From an uncultured Fluviicola sp. (lineage in GTDB: Bacteria; Bacteroidota; Bacteroidia; Flavobacteriales; Crocinitomicaceae), in the NCBI RefSeq assembly GCF_946478805.1, contig NZ_CAMLDC010000005.1:186001-250000 (forward strand): a stretch of 64,000 nt of DNA, read 5' to 3'. Positions 37,761 to 46,166 of the stretch are shown here, in pieces (positions within the stretch are counted from its first letter, which is position 1; the number at the start of each line of letters is the position of its first letter). Below the pieces are notes generated by a model. It ran no database searches. It saw only the letters and a program-made list of their open reading frames with translations, and was not told where the DNA came from. Made by a program: the position numbers and the translations under genes.

Positions 37761-38672
37761 ATGAGAAAGATTCGTATCGGTTCGCGCGGAAGTGATTTGG
37801 CGCTTTGGCAAGCCAATCATGTAAAAACCCAACTGGAAACGCTTGGAGCGGAAGTCACCATCACCATTATCAAAACACAAGGAGATGAGATCCAGCATTT
37901 GAGTTTTGATAAACTGGAGGGTAAAGGATTCTTTACAAAAGAAATCGAACAGGCTTTGCTTCAGGATACCATTGATTTAGCCGTACATTCTCATAAAGAT
38001 TTGGAAACAAATCCCCCGGAAGGATTGATCATAGCAGCAGTTTCCGAAAGGGAAAATCCTGCGGATGTATTACTGATTCATCCGAAAGCATTCGATGCAG
38101 AAGCATTTTGGAGTTTGAAGAAAGATGCAGTTGTCGGTACTTCTTCCGCAAGAAGAAAATCCCAAGTGGTGGCATACCGACCGGATGTTCAAATCAAGGA
38201 CTTAAGAGGAAATGTTCCTACGCGACTTCAAAAGTTGGTTGATGGAGGATACGATGCAATTCTGCTGGCAAAGGCTGGTTTGGACCGTTTGCAACTCGAT
38301 TTGAAAGGAATGCATGAAGTGGTTTTGGATCCGGAACAATTCATCCCGGCTCCGGCTCAAGGTGTATTGGCATTGCAAATACGGGAAAATGATAAAGAGC
38401 TGTATGATTTCATGCAGGCCATGAATCATGAGGATATCCAATCCCAGATTGCTTTGGAAAGAACAGTTCTGAATCGCCTGCAAGGTGGATGTCAGCTTCC
38501 ATTAGGAGCTTATTGCCCGGAAGAAGGCCGTTTGTTGGTTTCGTTCGCTCACGATTGGGAACAAGGTGCTCAATGGTTCGAATTTGAAGGACCACATGAT
38601 CTGGATATGGTGGATGTGGTACTGGAAGCTTTATTGGCTGAAGAGGATGAAGATCAAGAGTATCTTTCTTAG
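37761..38672 (+). CDS. hemC: Hydroxymethylbilane synthase
   Basis: HemC joins four porphobilinogen units into hydroxymethylbilane. The N-terminus IRIGSRGSDLALWQA and the VGTSSARRKSQ block are family marks. The dipyrromethane cofactor attaches to Cys244 in NRLQGGCQLPLGAY. The 303 residues are the normal length. Its last 26 bases overlap the start of hemD. Confidence 0.97.
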   Translation: MRKIRIGSRGSDLALWQANHVKTQLETLGAEVTITIIKTQGDEIQHLSFDKLEGKGFFTKEIEQALLQDTIDLAVHSHKDLETNPPEGLIIAAVSERENPADVLLIHPKAFDAEAFWSLKKDAVVGTSSARRKSQVVAYRPDVQIKDLRGNVPTRLQKLVDGGYDAILLAKAGLDRLQLDLKGMHEVVLDPEQFIPAPAQGVLALQIRENDKELYDFMQAMNHEDIQSQIALERTVLNRLQGGCQLPLGAYCPEEGRLLVSFAHDWEQGAQWFEFEGPHDLDMVDVVLEALLAEEDEDQEYLS

Positions 38673-39318
38673 TTCGGATACGGATTCATCTCTTCCTATT
38701 CTGGATTTTTGTAATAAGAATGAAATTCTTCTGGTTCGAAAATCGTTTATTTCCTTTCAACAAATTCCTTTTGAACTCCCAAACAAATGGGACGTCGTTT
38801 TTTTTTCATCTCCAAGAGCATTTGATTTCTTTGTCTTGGAAAGTTTTGCCCTGGATTCAAATCAGGAAATGGCCTGTATCGGACTTGAAACTAAAAATCA
38901 CATAGAATCATTTGGTTACCCCATTTCTTTTTTTGGGGAAAACGCGGGAAGGCCAGATGAAATAGCCGGACAGTTCAAGGATTGGCTCGGAAATCGCATC
39001 GCGCTTTTTCCACAGTCAACCAAATCCAATAAATCCATTGAAGCAATCATTCCCGGATCACAAAAGATTCCACTTTTGGTCTACGAAACAATTGACAATC
39101 CGGTTTTATTGAGAAATTCATTTTCCATCTTAGTGTTTACTAGCCCCTCCAACTATAAAAGTTTCGTTTCGCTTAATCGGATTCCAAAGGAATCTATTGT
39201 CGTGGCTTGGGGTGCCACAACTGCCCGATCTATTGCAAATGATAAGATTAACGTTGACCACATTCTGCATACTTCTACCTATTCAGAACTCCTGAAAATC
39301 CTTGAAAAATTAATATAG
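38647..39318 (+). CDS. hemD: Uroporphyrinogen-III synthase
   Basis: HemD closes and flips ring D of hydroxymethylbilane to uroporphyrinogen III. The sequence is divergent, as usual for the family, but VVFFSSPRAFDFF, ILVFTSPSNYKSF and VVAWGATTARSI are recognisable family segments, and its place behind hemC supports the call. The ATG at 38647 (MKIKSIFLSSD) lies inside the hemC end, a 26-base overlap that suggests translational coupling. The upstream in-frame ATG codons lie within hemC and give an unnatural Trp-rich leader. Confidence 0.9.
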   Translation: MKIKSIFLSSDTDSSLPILDFCNKNEILLVRKSFISFQQIPFELPNKWDVVFFSSPRAFDFFVLESFALDSNQEMACIGLETKNHIESFGYPISFFGENAGRPDEIAGQFKDWLGNRIALFPQSTKSNKSIEAIIPGSQKIPLLVYETIDNPVLLRNSFSILVFTSPSNYKSFVSLNRIPKESIVVAWGATTARSIANDKINVDHILHTSTYSELLKILEKLI

Positions 39319-39392
39319 CTGGAAATTAGATTTTTTTAACTAAAAGATTTAAATTTAGTTATGTTTTAGAACTAGTTGCATGCAAAGTTGTT

Positions 39393-39400
39393 TAACTTTG
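39393..39400 (+). promoter_or_regulatory. -7 promoter box of the fatty acid hydroxylase gene
   Basis: TAACTTTG lies 87 bases before the ATG at 39488, giving a leader of about 80 bases that contains a short palindrome. Confidence 0.45.
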
Positions 39401-39439
39401 TTGTAAGTTGTTAATTGAGTGCCAAAATTGACATTACAC

Positions 39440-39455
39440 CCCGATAACGATCGGG
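39440..39455. repeat. Short palindrome in the hydroxylase leader
   Basis: CCCGAT (39440-39445) pairs with ATCGGG (39450-39455) around AACG. Similar CCCGAT...ATCGGG palindromes are, to my knowledge, frequent between genes in Flavobacteriia. Its presence argues that this stretch is untranslated leader, not coding. Confidence 0.5.
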
Positions 39456-39487
39456 ATCAAAAAGTAATACTCACTAATTTCTATTCT

Positions 39488-40153
39488 ATGGAATCAACAT
39501 CTAGTAATGAAAACTATGAATTCCGTGTTTATCCAGATGAAAAATCTCCTAAACTATTCAAATCACCCCTATTGGAGGTTTTAACCAAAACAAAACTTTG
39601 GATCATTATTGTACTTTATAGCGCTGTTGCGGCAATTTGGCTTTGGGTCTATATGTATTATTTTCAAGGAACAGTAATCAAACTGATTTCATTGTTTTTC
39701 CTTGGATTTTTTGCGTGGACTTTTGGTGAATATGTCCTGCACCGTTTTGTGTATCACAAGTTGAAAGATGCTTCTTATGATACCGGAATACAGTATATGT
39801 TCCATGGGATTCACCATCAGTACCCCAGCGACGAGGATCGGATTATTCTTCCGCCGGTTCCAGGGTTGATAATTGCGTGTGCTCTTTTGGGTGTTTTTTA
39901 TCTCCTGATGGGTGCTGAAGCATTTACTTTTGGTCCCGGGTTCTTAATTGGTTACCTAGTTTACATCAGTATTCATTGGATGGTTCACAGTAAACCTGCA
40001 CCTACGCGTTTCAATTTTTGGTGGAAACATCACAATATTCACCATTATCAGCAACACGATAAGGCGTTTGGAGTATCTACACCAATTTGGGACATTGTTT
40101 TCCGGACAATGCCGGTTAAAGGAAGGAAGACGATTACTATCCTGAAGAAGTAA
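39488..40153 (+). CDS. Fatty acid hydroxylase superfamily protein
   Basis: This is an integral membrane di-iron oxygenase of the sterol desaturase/fatty acid hydroxylase superfamily. The histidine clusters are HRFVYH, HGIHHQYP, HWMVH and HHNIHHYQ, the order expected of fatty acid 2-hydroxylase relatives. About four hydrophobic segments are seen. In this phylum members may hydroxylate sphingolipids or other acyl chains; the substrate here is unknown. The ATG at 39488 is preferred, though a GTG at 39419 would add 23 residues. It neighbours the pigment operon but is on the opposite strand. Confidence 0.85.
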   Translation: MESTSSNENYEFRVYPDEKSPKLFKSPLLEVLTKTKLWIIIVLYSAVAAIWLWVYMYYFQGTVIKLISLFFLGFFAWTFGEYVLHRFVYHKLKDASYDTGIQYMFHGIHHQYPSDEDRIILPPVPGLIIACALLGVFYLLMGAEAFTFGPGFLIGYLVYISIHWMVHSKPAPTRFNFWWKHHNIHHYQQHDKAFGVSTPIWDIVFRTMPVKGRKTITILKK

Positions 40154-40185
40154 TTAGTTCGTCCTTTAGATGACTCGGATTAATT

Positions 40186-40213
40186 CCCCCTTCGGAGGGG
40201 GATAAAGGGGGAG
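40186..40213. repeat. C/G-rich palindromic element with alternative pairing
   Basis: CCCCCT (40186-40191) can pair with AGGGGG (40196-40201) around TCGG, or with the second G run AAGGGGG starting at about 40205. The two hairpins exclude each other. It lies between convergent genes, and similar CCCCCTTCGGAGGGGG elements are, as I recall, dispersed in Bacteroidota genomes. Confidence 0.6.
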
Positions 40214-40230
40214 GATTGATAAATCCCTAT

Positions 40231-41268
40231 CTATTTCTGGATGAGAATCAAGCTATGACGAATGGCGTCGAAATGATTATAAATGAGAATGGTGCGCGGT
40301 TTTACTGTTGCACCATTTTCGATTAAATGATGTGCTTTCCCATTGAGCAGCTGAACTGCCAGGTAACTGGCAAACGCGCTTACCGTACGGTATTCACCCA
40401 CCGACTTTTTGAAATAGACAATCGGTTTGGGGCCAAATAATTGTTCCACTTGTTGGTACCAGTTATCCGTTGAGACATCTCCGTTTTTTCCCAGTAACAG
40501 GCAATCTATATCAGAAATGCTTAAGTTTTGGTCTGAAAGAAATCCGGACACAAAATCTTGAATTTCATCTTCAGTCAGATACGATGATTGCTTGAATCCA
40601 CTGAATCTTGCCAGGCTATTTTCAGGATTATTGCTTAGAAAAAATTGGGTGGATCCTTCACCACAATAGGAACCGGTTGTTTTGGAATTAAGTAATTCTT
40701 CATTGGAGACCAATTCTTGTTTGAAGCGTTCTCCCAAACGGTCGATGTTGTAATTGTAATCGGAGATTTCTTCTACTGCTCCAAGTAAAATGCTTTTTTC
40801 TGTGGACTTATGCTCATCGAAATAAAGTTCGGCATCCATTAAGGCTGACTCAAAAGCCAACGAACCGTTTACATGGGTCATGTTATAACCCTTGTTTTCC
40901 GAAAGAAGAGCGACTTGTCCGGCCAATGCATTTGGTGTGCTCTGTACGAAATTTGTCGGTGTTAAAGTACCTTCGTTATATTCTACAATCTGGTTCAGGA
41001 ATTTGATACAATCTTCCAATCCGCCATTTGCAGTTCCAAAGATGATTGCATCCGGTTTTGAATTTCGACCCAGAAGAGGCAACGAAACACCAATTCCCAT
41101 TCGGACAGCTTTTCCCATCCGTCTCAATTGAGCGTTGGGAATAATATCCTGGTAAGAAGGTTCAATTGCTTTGTATATAAACTCATTCAATACTTGCCAA
41201 TCGCCGTTTTCGAAAGACTGGTCATGGGTTTTTTGAGGAGAAATTGCATATAAATCAGTTATATACAT
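40231..41268 (-). CDS. Beta-ketoacyl synthase chain-length-factor-like protein (CLF2)
   Basis: The 345-residue protein has the ketosynthase N-terminal fold of the family seen in aryl polyene clusters. Where a ketosynthase has its catalytic Cys the sequence reads MTHVNGSLAFESAL, with no Cys. The family pattern NFVQSTPNALAGQVALL is clear. It overlaps the upstream ketosynthase gene by ten bases, so the two probably form a KS-CLF heterodimer. It is the last gene of operon B. Confidence 0.82.
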   Translation of the reverse strand: MYITDLYAISPQKTHDQSFENGDWQVLNEFIYKAIEPSYQDIIPNAQLRRMGKAVRMGIGVSLPLLGRNSKPDAIIFGTANGGLEDCIKFLNQIVEYNEGTLTPTNFVQSTPNALAGQVALLSENKGYNMTHVNGSLAFESALMDAELYFDEHKSTEKSILLGAVEEISDYNYNIDRLGERFKQELVSNEELLNSKTTGSYCGEGSTQFFLSNNPENSLARFSGFKQSSYLTEDEIQDFVSGFLSDQNLSISDIDCLLLGKNGDVSTDNWYQQVEQLFGPKPIVYFKKSVGEYRTVSAFASYLAVQLLNGKAHHLIENGATVKPRTILIYNHFDAIRHSLILIQK

Positions 41269-42458
41269 GCTGAAAAGATTAAAGAGGTGCAGTTTCCTCC
41301 AAAACCGAATGAGTTGGAAAGGACATGTTTAATTTCAATATCAGGTGTGTAGTTCATGGTCGGTTTGAATGAAAAGTCTGAGATCGGTTCTTCAATGCGC
41401 AAACTGGGATACACTTCCTGGTTTTGAATGGATAAAATGCTGTATATAGCCTCCAGTGCGCCTGCTGCTGCAAGCGTATGTCCGACATAGGATTTGGTAG
41501 AGCTAAATGGAGGAACGTCTTTAAATAACTTGGAAAAAGCGAATGATTCCGTCAGGTCATTGTTCGGAGTTCCTGTTCCGTGTGCATTGATACATTGAAT
41601 ATCTTCCGGTTTCAGATTCGCACGTTTCAATGCCAGTTCCATTGCCATTCTTGGTCCTCTTGCATCATCTGAAGTGGCTGAGGGATGAAATGCATCGTTG
41701 CAAATCCCGAAACCTGAAAAAGTAGCCTGAATCTTTTTTGATTGAGAAACATCTGCTTTCCGTTCCAGGACAACATAAGCAGCAGCTTCCCCCAAGCTTA
41801 ATCCTTCCCGATTGGTATCAAACGGTTTGCAAGGCACTTCACTTAAGATACGAAGCGAATTAAACCCGTTTACGGTAAACTTTGCAAGGCAATCACTTCC
41901 ACCTGCAATCACGCGGTCCACTTTTCCGGTTTCCAGCAGGCGGACTCCCAGCGCAATTGCATTGGCAGATGAAGAACATGCGGTATTCACAACGTCTGTG
42001 ATTCCTTTCATACCATAGAGTGAAACGATCTGAAGTGCATGATCCGAACCTTCGTAGCTTTTCACAAACTCGGAAGGCGAACCTTGCAAATTGGCATCAT
42101 GATACAGATCATCGGTGTAGCACATTCCGCCAACCGTACTTGAACTGATGAAAGCTGTTCGCGTTGAAGATACATCTTCCGGGCTGAGTTGAGCATCCCG
42201 GATCGCTTCCCGAAATGCTTTGATGGCAATCAGGGTCGTACGTGTATAACCAAGGCCTTTCCCAAGTCCCAGTTCTTGCAATAACTCGTCATCACTTTGA
42301 TTGATTTCACCAAATACCAATGAATCGGAATAGTGGGATTTGAAATGTCTGGCTTTTCGGATTCCCGAAATTTCATGTTTCAGGGAATAATGGTTTTCAG
42401 CAATTGTCAATCCAATTGAACTGATTGCACCCATTCCTGTTACAACAATTTCAGCCAT
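41259..42458 (-). CDS. Beta-ketoacyl-ACP synthase II-type ketosynthase (KS4)
   Basis: KS4 elongates ACP-bound acyl chains by decarboxylative condensation. The catalytic triad is intact: Cys161 in NTACSSSANAIAL, His293 in NAHGTGTPNND and His327 in YVGHTLAAAGALE. At 399 residues it is FabF-sized. It sits between an ACP (42464) and CLF2 (40231), matching the ACP-KS-CLF order found in operon A. It may extend the acyl chain for the dialkylresorcinol or for the polyene; sequence alone does not decide. Confidence 0.92.
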   Translation of the reverse strand: MAEIVVTGMGAISSIGLTIAENHYSLKHEISGIRKARHFKSHYSDSLVFGEINQSDDELLQELGLGKGLGYTRTTLIAIKAFREAIRDAQLSPEDVSSTRTAFISSSTVGGMCYTDDLYHDANLQGSPSEFVKSYEGSDHALQIVSLYGMKGITDVVNTACSSSANAIALGVRLLETGKVDRVIAGGSDCLAKFTVNGFNSLRILSEVPCKPFDTNREGLSLGEAAAYVVLERKADVSQSKKIQATFSGFGICNDAFHPSATSDDARGPRMAMELALKRANLKPEDIQCINAHGTGTPNNDLTESFAFSKLFKDVPPFSSTKSYVGHTLAAAGALEAIYSILSIQNQEVYPSLRIEEPISDFSFKPTMNYTPDIEIKHVLSNSFGFGGNCTSLIFSACI

Positions 42459-42463
42459 AGATC

Positions 42464-42733
42464 TTATTTTGTTCTATTCGCAATAATATAATCCACGATT
42501 GTATTTACGTCTACCAAAATTTGTCTGCCCTCGGTTGGGTTCTTGATCTTGATTCCATACTCGCGGTCAAGCAACACGATCAATTCCACCGAATCAATGG
42601 AATCCAAACCCAGATCTCCTCCAAATAAAACCTCGTCGTTCTTGATCCCTTCAGGAGTTAAGTCCAACAAATTCAAATATTTAATCAAATGTTCTTTGAA
42701 CTCAACAATTAATTCTTCTCTGTTTGTAGTCAT
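42464..42733 (-). CDS. Acyl carrier protein (ACP3)
   Basis: The 89-residue protein carries the phosphopantetheine site LGLDSIDSVELIVLLD, with Ser45 in the DSx motif. The following helix (YGIKIKNPTEGRQ) matches ACP2 of operon A more than ACP1. It directly precedes KS4 and probably carries its growing chain. Confidence 0.92.
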   Translation of the reverse strand: MTTNREELIVEFKEHLIKYLNLLDLTPEGIKNDEVLFGGDLGLDSIDSVELIVLLDREYGIKIKNPTEGRQILVDVNTIVDYIIANRTK

Positions 42734-42736
42734 ATT

Positions 42737-44014
42737 TTAAATATAATTTTGAATTCTCAACTTTATGAATATCAAGAGTTGACAGAATCCGCTGAACAAA
42801 AATAAGAAAGTTATAGTACCAATTAATTCACTCCACGCACCATTTTTCAAGAAAAGCGTATAATATCCTTCCAAACACCATTTGAGAGGGGAAATATTTC
42901 CAATGGTCTGCATGTAATCGGGCATTACGAAATTCGGGACCCAAATACCACCGATTGCCGCAAAAATAATAATGGAAATTGCTCCGAAACCATTTGCCTG
43001 CTCTTGGGTTTTAGCATAAGTCCCGACCAAAACAGCATACGAAATTGCAGAAACGGCTGAAAGCAATGTAACTACTAAAAAAGGAAGGAATGCGTTGGGC
43101 ATCGCCAGTTTTGGTAAACCGATATGTGGGAAGATGTAAATTCCCATCATGAATAATAAGAGTAATTGCGACAAAGCGACGAAGAGGTAAACCACGAATT
43201 TGGATATCAAAGTCAATGCAAATCCTCTTGGAATGGTCTGGAGCCGTAAGAAACTTCCGGATAACCTTTCTTTTACGATATTTCCTCCCAGTGAGATAAC
43301 CATGAAGAACATGGCGAAAATAGACCATGCCGGAACATTGTGCTGACTGGAATTTGGAATCAACTCTGCAACCTCATTTAAGCTTGCATTCGCAATTTTC
43401 AATTTGGTTTCGCGGTTTATGATTGCCTGGCGGATGTTTTTTGGAATCGAGTCGTAACCCATTTCCTGGAATAACTTCCCGACCATTTCCTCATTTTCGA
43501 TTCCGTTCGTAATTGCCTGAACACCATTGATGACAGAAATCCGGAAGTTTTCCTGGACGACCGGATCGAAGAATATCAGGATTTCTTGCTTCTTAGGTTT
43601 GATTTTGGGAGCCTTTTCAATGACGCCCATTTGCTCCAGCATCAATTTGGAAATGTTGTCCGCATTATTGGTCAATCGCTCGCTGAAGTTGGTTGGAATG
43701 TATATCCCCAGCATTGCATCCTCGTCAATCGTGTTTCGTTTCACGCCGGCTTGGGAAAGCTGATTGTTTTTCCTGATCTCGAAACTTCCTGAGTGAACCA
43801 ATGCTTTTACGAGAGAATCACCTAGAGAACCTTTATCCTGATTGGAAATCAAAACGGTCAACTTGTTTTCATTCACGATCTGAAACGCGCTGTTCTGCAC
43901 AATGGTGATGATGAATACCAATAACAAGGGCATCAGGTACATCAAAAGCAACCCCACTTTGTCGTGGAGTACTAAGAGTATCTCTTTCAATATGGATGCC
44001 TTCAGTTTTTTCAT
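42737..44014 (-). CDS. ABC-2 type transporter permease
   Basis: An N-terminal membrane helix, a periplasmic region of about 160 residues and six further hydrophobic segments in the C-terminal half give an ABC-2 permease (family signature near ERLSGSFLRLQTIPRGF and IGNISPLKWCLEGYY). With the ATPase gene it would form an exporter. The ATG at 44014 shares one base with the ATPase stop (TGATG); a TTG three bases upstream is less likely. The substrate could be the pigment or a precursor. Confidence 0.88.
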   Translation of the reverse strand: MKKLKASILKEILLVLHDKVGLLLMYLMPLLLVFIITIVQNSAFQIVNENKLTVLISNQDKGSLGDSLVKALVHSGSFEIRKNNQLSQAGVKRNTIDEDAMLGIYIPTNFSERLTNNADNISKLMLEQMGVIEKAPKIKPKKQEILIFFDPVVQENFRISVINGVQAITNGIENEEMVGKLFQEMGYDSIPKNIRQAIINRETKLKIANASLNEVAELIPNSSQHNVPAWSIFAMFFMVISLGGNIVKERLSGSFLRLQTIPRGFALTLISKFVVYLFVALSQLLLLFMMGIYIFPHIGLPKLAMPNAFLPFLVVTLLSAVSAISYAVLVGTYAKTQEQANGFGAISIIIFAAIGGIWVPNFVMPDYMQTIGNISPLKWCLEGYYTLFLKNGAWSELIGTITFLFLFSGFCQLLIFIKLRIQNYI

Positions 44015-44757
44015 CAATCACGTAAAAGTGTTCCGGTCAACTTCAGAATGAGGTCTTCCAGGTTCGTTACTTCGTACTTTGTGAGCAAAGTTGTTAGTGG
44101 GTCACATGCAATGATTTTCCCATGATCGATGAGAATAATCTGGTTGCAAAATTCTTCAGCTTCCTTCAAATGATGGGAAGTGTAAATAATCGTTGTTCCT
44201 TGCCGGTTCAATTCCTGGAGTAAAGTCATGATGGCGATTTTACTTTGAACATCCACTCCAACGGTCGGTTCGTCCAAAAACAAGATAGAAGGACGATGCA
44301 GTAATGAAATGATGAGGTTTAAACGTCGCTTCATTCCTCCTGAAAAAGTAGATACTTTTTGATTTTTTACATGAAAAAGCCCTACTTTTTCCAATAATTC
44401 ATCAATTCTTTGCGCTAATTCCTCTTTTTTCAGATCATACAGATTTCCGAAATACGACAGATTTTGTTTTGCTGTGAGTTCCGGGAAGAATGAAAAGTCT
44501 TGTGGAACGAAGCCGAGTTTACTTCTTATTTCTCTTGGACTTTTTTCGCCATCCAGGTAATACACCACGGAACCAAGGGTTGGGTCCAAAATGCTGCAAA
44601 GAATGGAGATGAGAGTGGTTTTTCCGGCACCATTCGGTCCAAAAATTCCAACGATTTCTCCTTTTTCAACGGTAAAGTCAACTCCATCTAAACTTGGAAC
44701 GGCACTTTTACCATAGGATTTATAAACTTTTGAAACGCGCAAAAGAGTCTCCTGCAT
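44014..44757 (-). CDS. ABC transporter ATP-binding protein
   Basis: All ABC motifs are present: Walker A GPNGAGKTTL, Q-loop VPQDFSFFPELTAKQ, signature FSGGMKRRLNL, Walker B ILFLDEPTVGVD and the switch His in YTSHHLKEAEE. The pairing with an ABC-2 permease points to export. It starts three bases after the BtrH-like gene and is coupled to the permease. Confidence 0.95.
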   Translation of the reverse strand: MQETLLRVSKVYKSYGKSAVPSLDGVDFTVEKGEIVGIFGPNGAGKTTLISILCSILDPTLGSVVYYLDGEKSPREIRSKLGFVPQDFSFFPELTAKQNLSYFGNLYDLKKEELAQRIDELLEKVGLFHVKNQKVSTFSGGMKRRLNLIISLLHRPSILFLDEPTVGVDVQSKIAIMTLLQELNRQGTTIIYTSHHLKEAEEFCNQIILIDHGKIIACDPLTTLLTKYEVTNLEDLILKLTGTLLRD

Positions 44758-44760
44758 CGT

Positions 44761-45768
44761 TTAGAATTTAATTTTCGCCAGCTCTTGAAAGGCTTGTTTC
44801 TCTACTGCGCTGATCTCAACCAACAAATCGGCACAAGCATCAAAGTCCTTTTGTTCTGTTATACGGCCTTTATAGATTCCGGACATTTGCAAAGCGCTGT
44901 CTCTCCACAAATCACCGGCTTTAGTCATCGTTTCAGAAATACGGGCCAATTGCTCGTTTTGCATGATCACAGCTGCTTCTTCCAAAAATGCTGCATATAG
45001 GAAACGGAATCCACCACCACCGGTACCGATTTCTTCCTGCATACGGACAATCTGACCTAAATGAAGTCCTGCCTGTCGCGGGCCGTGTTTATCTCTCCAA
45101 CCCCGGATTTTTTTGGATGTATATACGATTCCCTTCACTCCGGCAATCGATCCCGGAATCTTCAGCATATCTCTGCAATTGCGTTTAATTCCTTTCTCAA
45201 TTCCCTTTCTGATTTGTTCCTGGGTGATCTCTCCAACTTCCACGGGATAGTAAATATGACCTTTCGGAGCTAAAGCACCCTTTGCAAAACGCACTCGTTC
45301 CAGTTCTTCCGTACTTAAGGAAGTTGTGATTTCCATTACCGGGTCACTCACCAGGTAGCGGCCATCTTCTTTACCAAATACAATGAGATTATGTGCATTG
45401 AAGTGAAAACGGTATTCTTTCGGGAAGTAGGGCAAATGAAAAACACCTACCTGGCAACCGACCATGATCCCTTCTTCAATTCTGGAATCAAGAAACCGGG
45501 TTGCTTCTTTCGGGTCTTTGAATTTCTTGCGTTCTACTTTTACATCCAGCGCCTTACAGGTACGTTTAAAGATAGCTCCGGGCATCGTTCGAAATGAAAT
45601 GGCCGGACCATTATTCACTTTCATAAACGGGATGTGTATGTAAAATAGTCCTGAACCCATTCCGAAAGCCAAAGGCTCAGTAATGAAGTCCACCCCATGA
45701 TGCTTCAATAAGCTCACAGTGACCCCATTTTCACAATGGGCTGTTTGGTGATGAATAAATTCTGACAC
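44761..45768 (-). CDS. BtrH-type acyltransferase (BtrH N-terminal and DUF4872 regions)
   Basis: The N-terminal half follows the BtrH pattern: a Cys early in the chain (HCENGV, Cys12), the FGMGSGLFYIH block (residues 35-45), a His in FNAHNLIVFG (His126) and an Asp in LVSDP (Asp142). These form a plausible Cys-His-Asp triad. The C-terminal half is the DUF4872-like helical part. BtrH of butirosin synthesis moves an acyl group from an acyl carrier protein onto an amine. By analogy this protein may move the ACP-bound polyene acyl group onto the resorcinol hydroxyl, giving the flexirubin ester; that is inference. The GTG start overlaps the preceding stop (TAGTG), so it is tightly coupled in the darAB operon. 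Confidence 0.78.
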   Translation of the reverse strand: MSEFIHHQTAHCENGVTVSLLKHHGVDFITEPLAFGMGSGLFYIHIPFMKVNNGPAISFRTMPGAIFKRTCKALDVKVERKKFKDPKEATRFLDSRIEEGIMVGCQVGVFHLPYFPKEYRFHFNAHNLIVFGKEDGRYLVSDPVMEITTSLSTEELERVRFAKGALAPKGHIYYPVEVGEITQEQIRKGIEKGIKRNCRDMLKIPGSIAGVKGIVYTSKKIRGWRDKHGPRQAGLHLGQIVRMQEEIGTGGGGFRFLYAAFLEEAAVIMQNEQLARISETMTKAGDLWRDSALQMSGIYKGRITEQKDFDACADLLVEISAVEKQAFQELAKIKF

Positions 45769-46166
45769 TAAGCTTTAAAATTTTTGAGTTCGTTAACGGA
45801 GATTTCGAAAGCATCGGCATAACGTTTCAGGACGTTATCGCTCAAGTTTTTAAATGCGTTCGGTTTCAAATGTCTTTTGATCCGAAATTTCCAAATACCG
45901 GTATAACCTGCAAGTACGGTGAAATCCATCAGTTTTTCTTCCATGAAGTAAAGAATCGGACTTGCTTCACCTTTTTTGATTTGTTCCCTTGCTTCGGAAG
46001 TTCGACGTTCAATTTCTTTCCAGGCTTCGTCCAAAGCAACCTTTTTAGCTTCCCAGCCTGTGCTCAGTTCGGTATCGTACTGTCCATCTTCGTTCTTCAC
46101 ATAACAAACTTCCCTTGTAAAATTTTCAAGAGCACTTTTATCTTGTGGAACTTCGGACTTTTTCAT
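45768..46166 (-). CDS. Conserved hypothetical protein of the flexirubin locus
   Basis: The 132-residue protein is mostly helical and charged, with no signal peptide, membrane segment or conserved Cys/His motif. One central segment, SPILYFMEEKLMDFTVLAGYTGIWKF, is the most distinctive part. It begins directly after darB and overlaps the BtrH-like gene by one base, so it is probably part of the same pathway. I do not recognise its family. Confidence 0.7.
   Translation of the reverse strand: MKKSEVPQDKSALENFTREVCYVKNEDGQYDTELSTGWEAKKVALDEAWKEIERRTSEAREQIKKGEASPILYFMEEKLMDFTVLAGYTGIWKFRIKRHLKPNAFKNLSDNVLKRYADAFEISVNELKNFKA

Noticed and set aside
38566..38646. Upstream in-frame start for hemD inside hemC
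   Set aside because: The added 27 residues are Trp- and Met-rich shadow of hemC; the ATG at 38647 begins a normal HemD.
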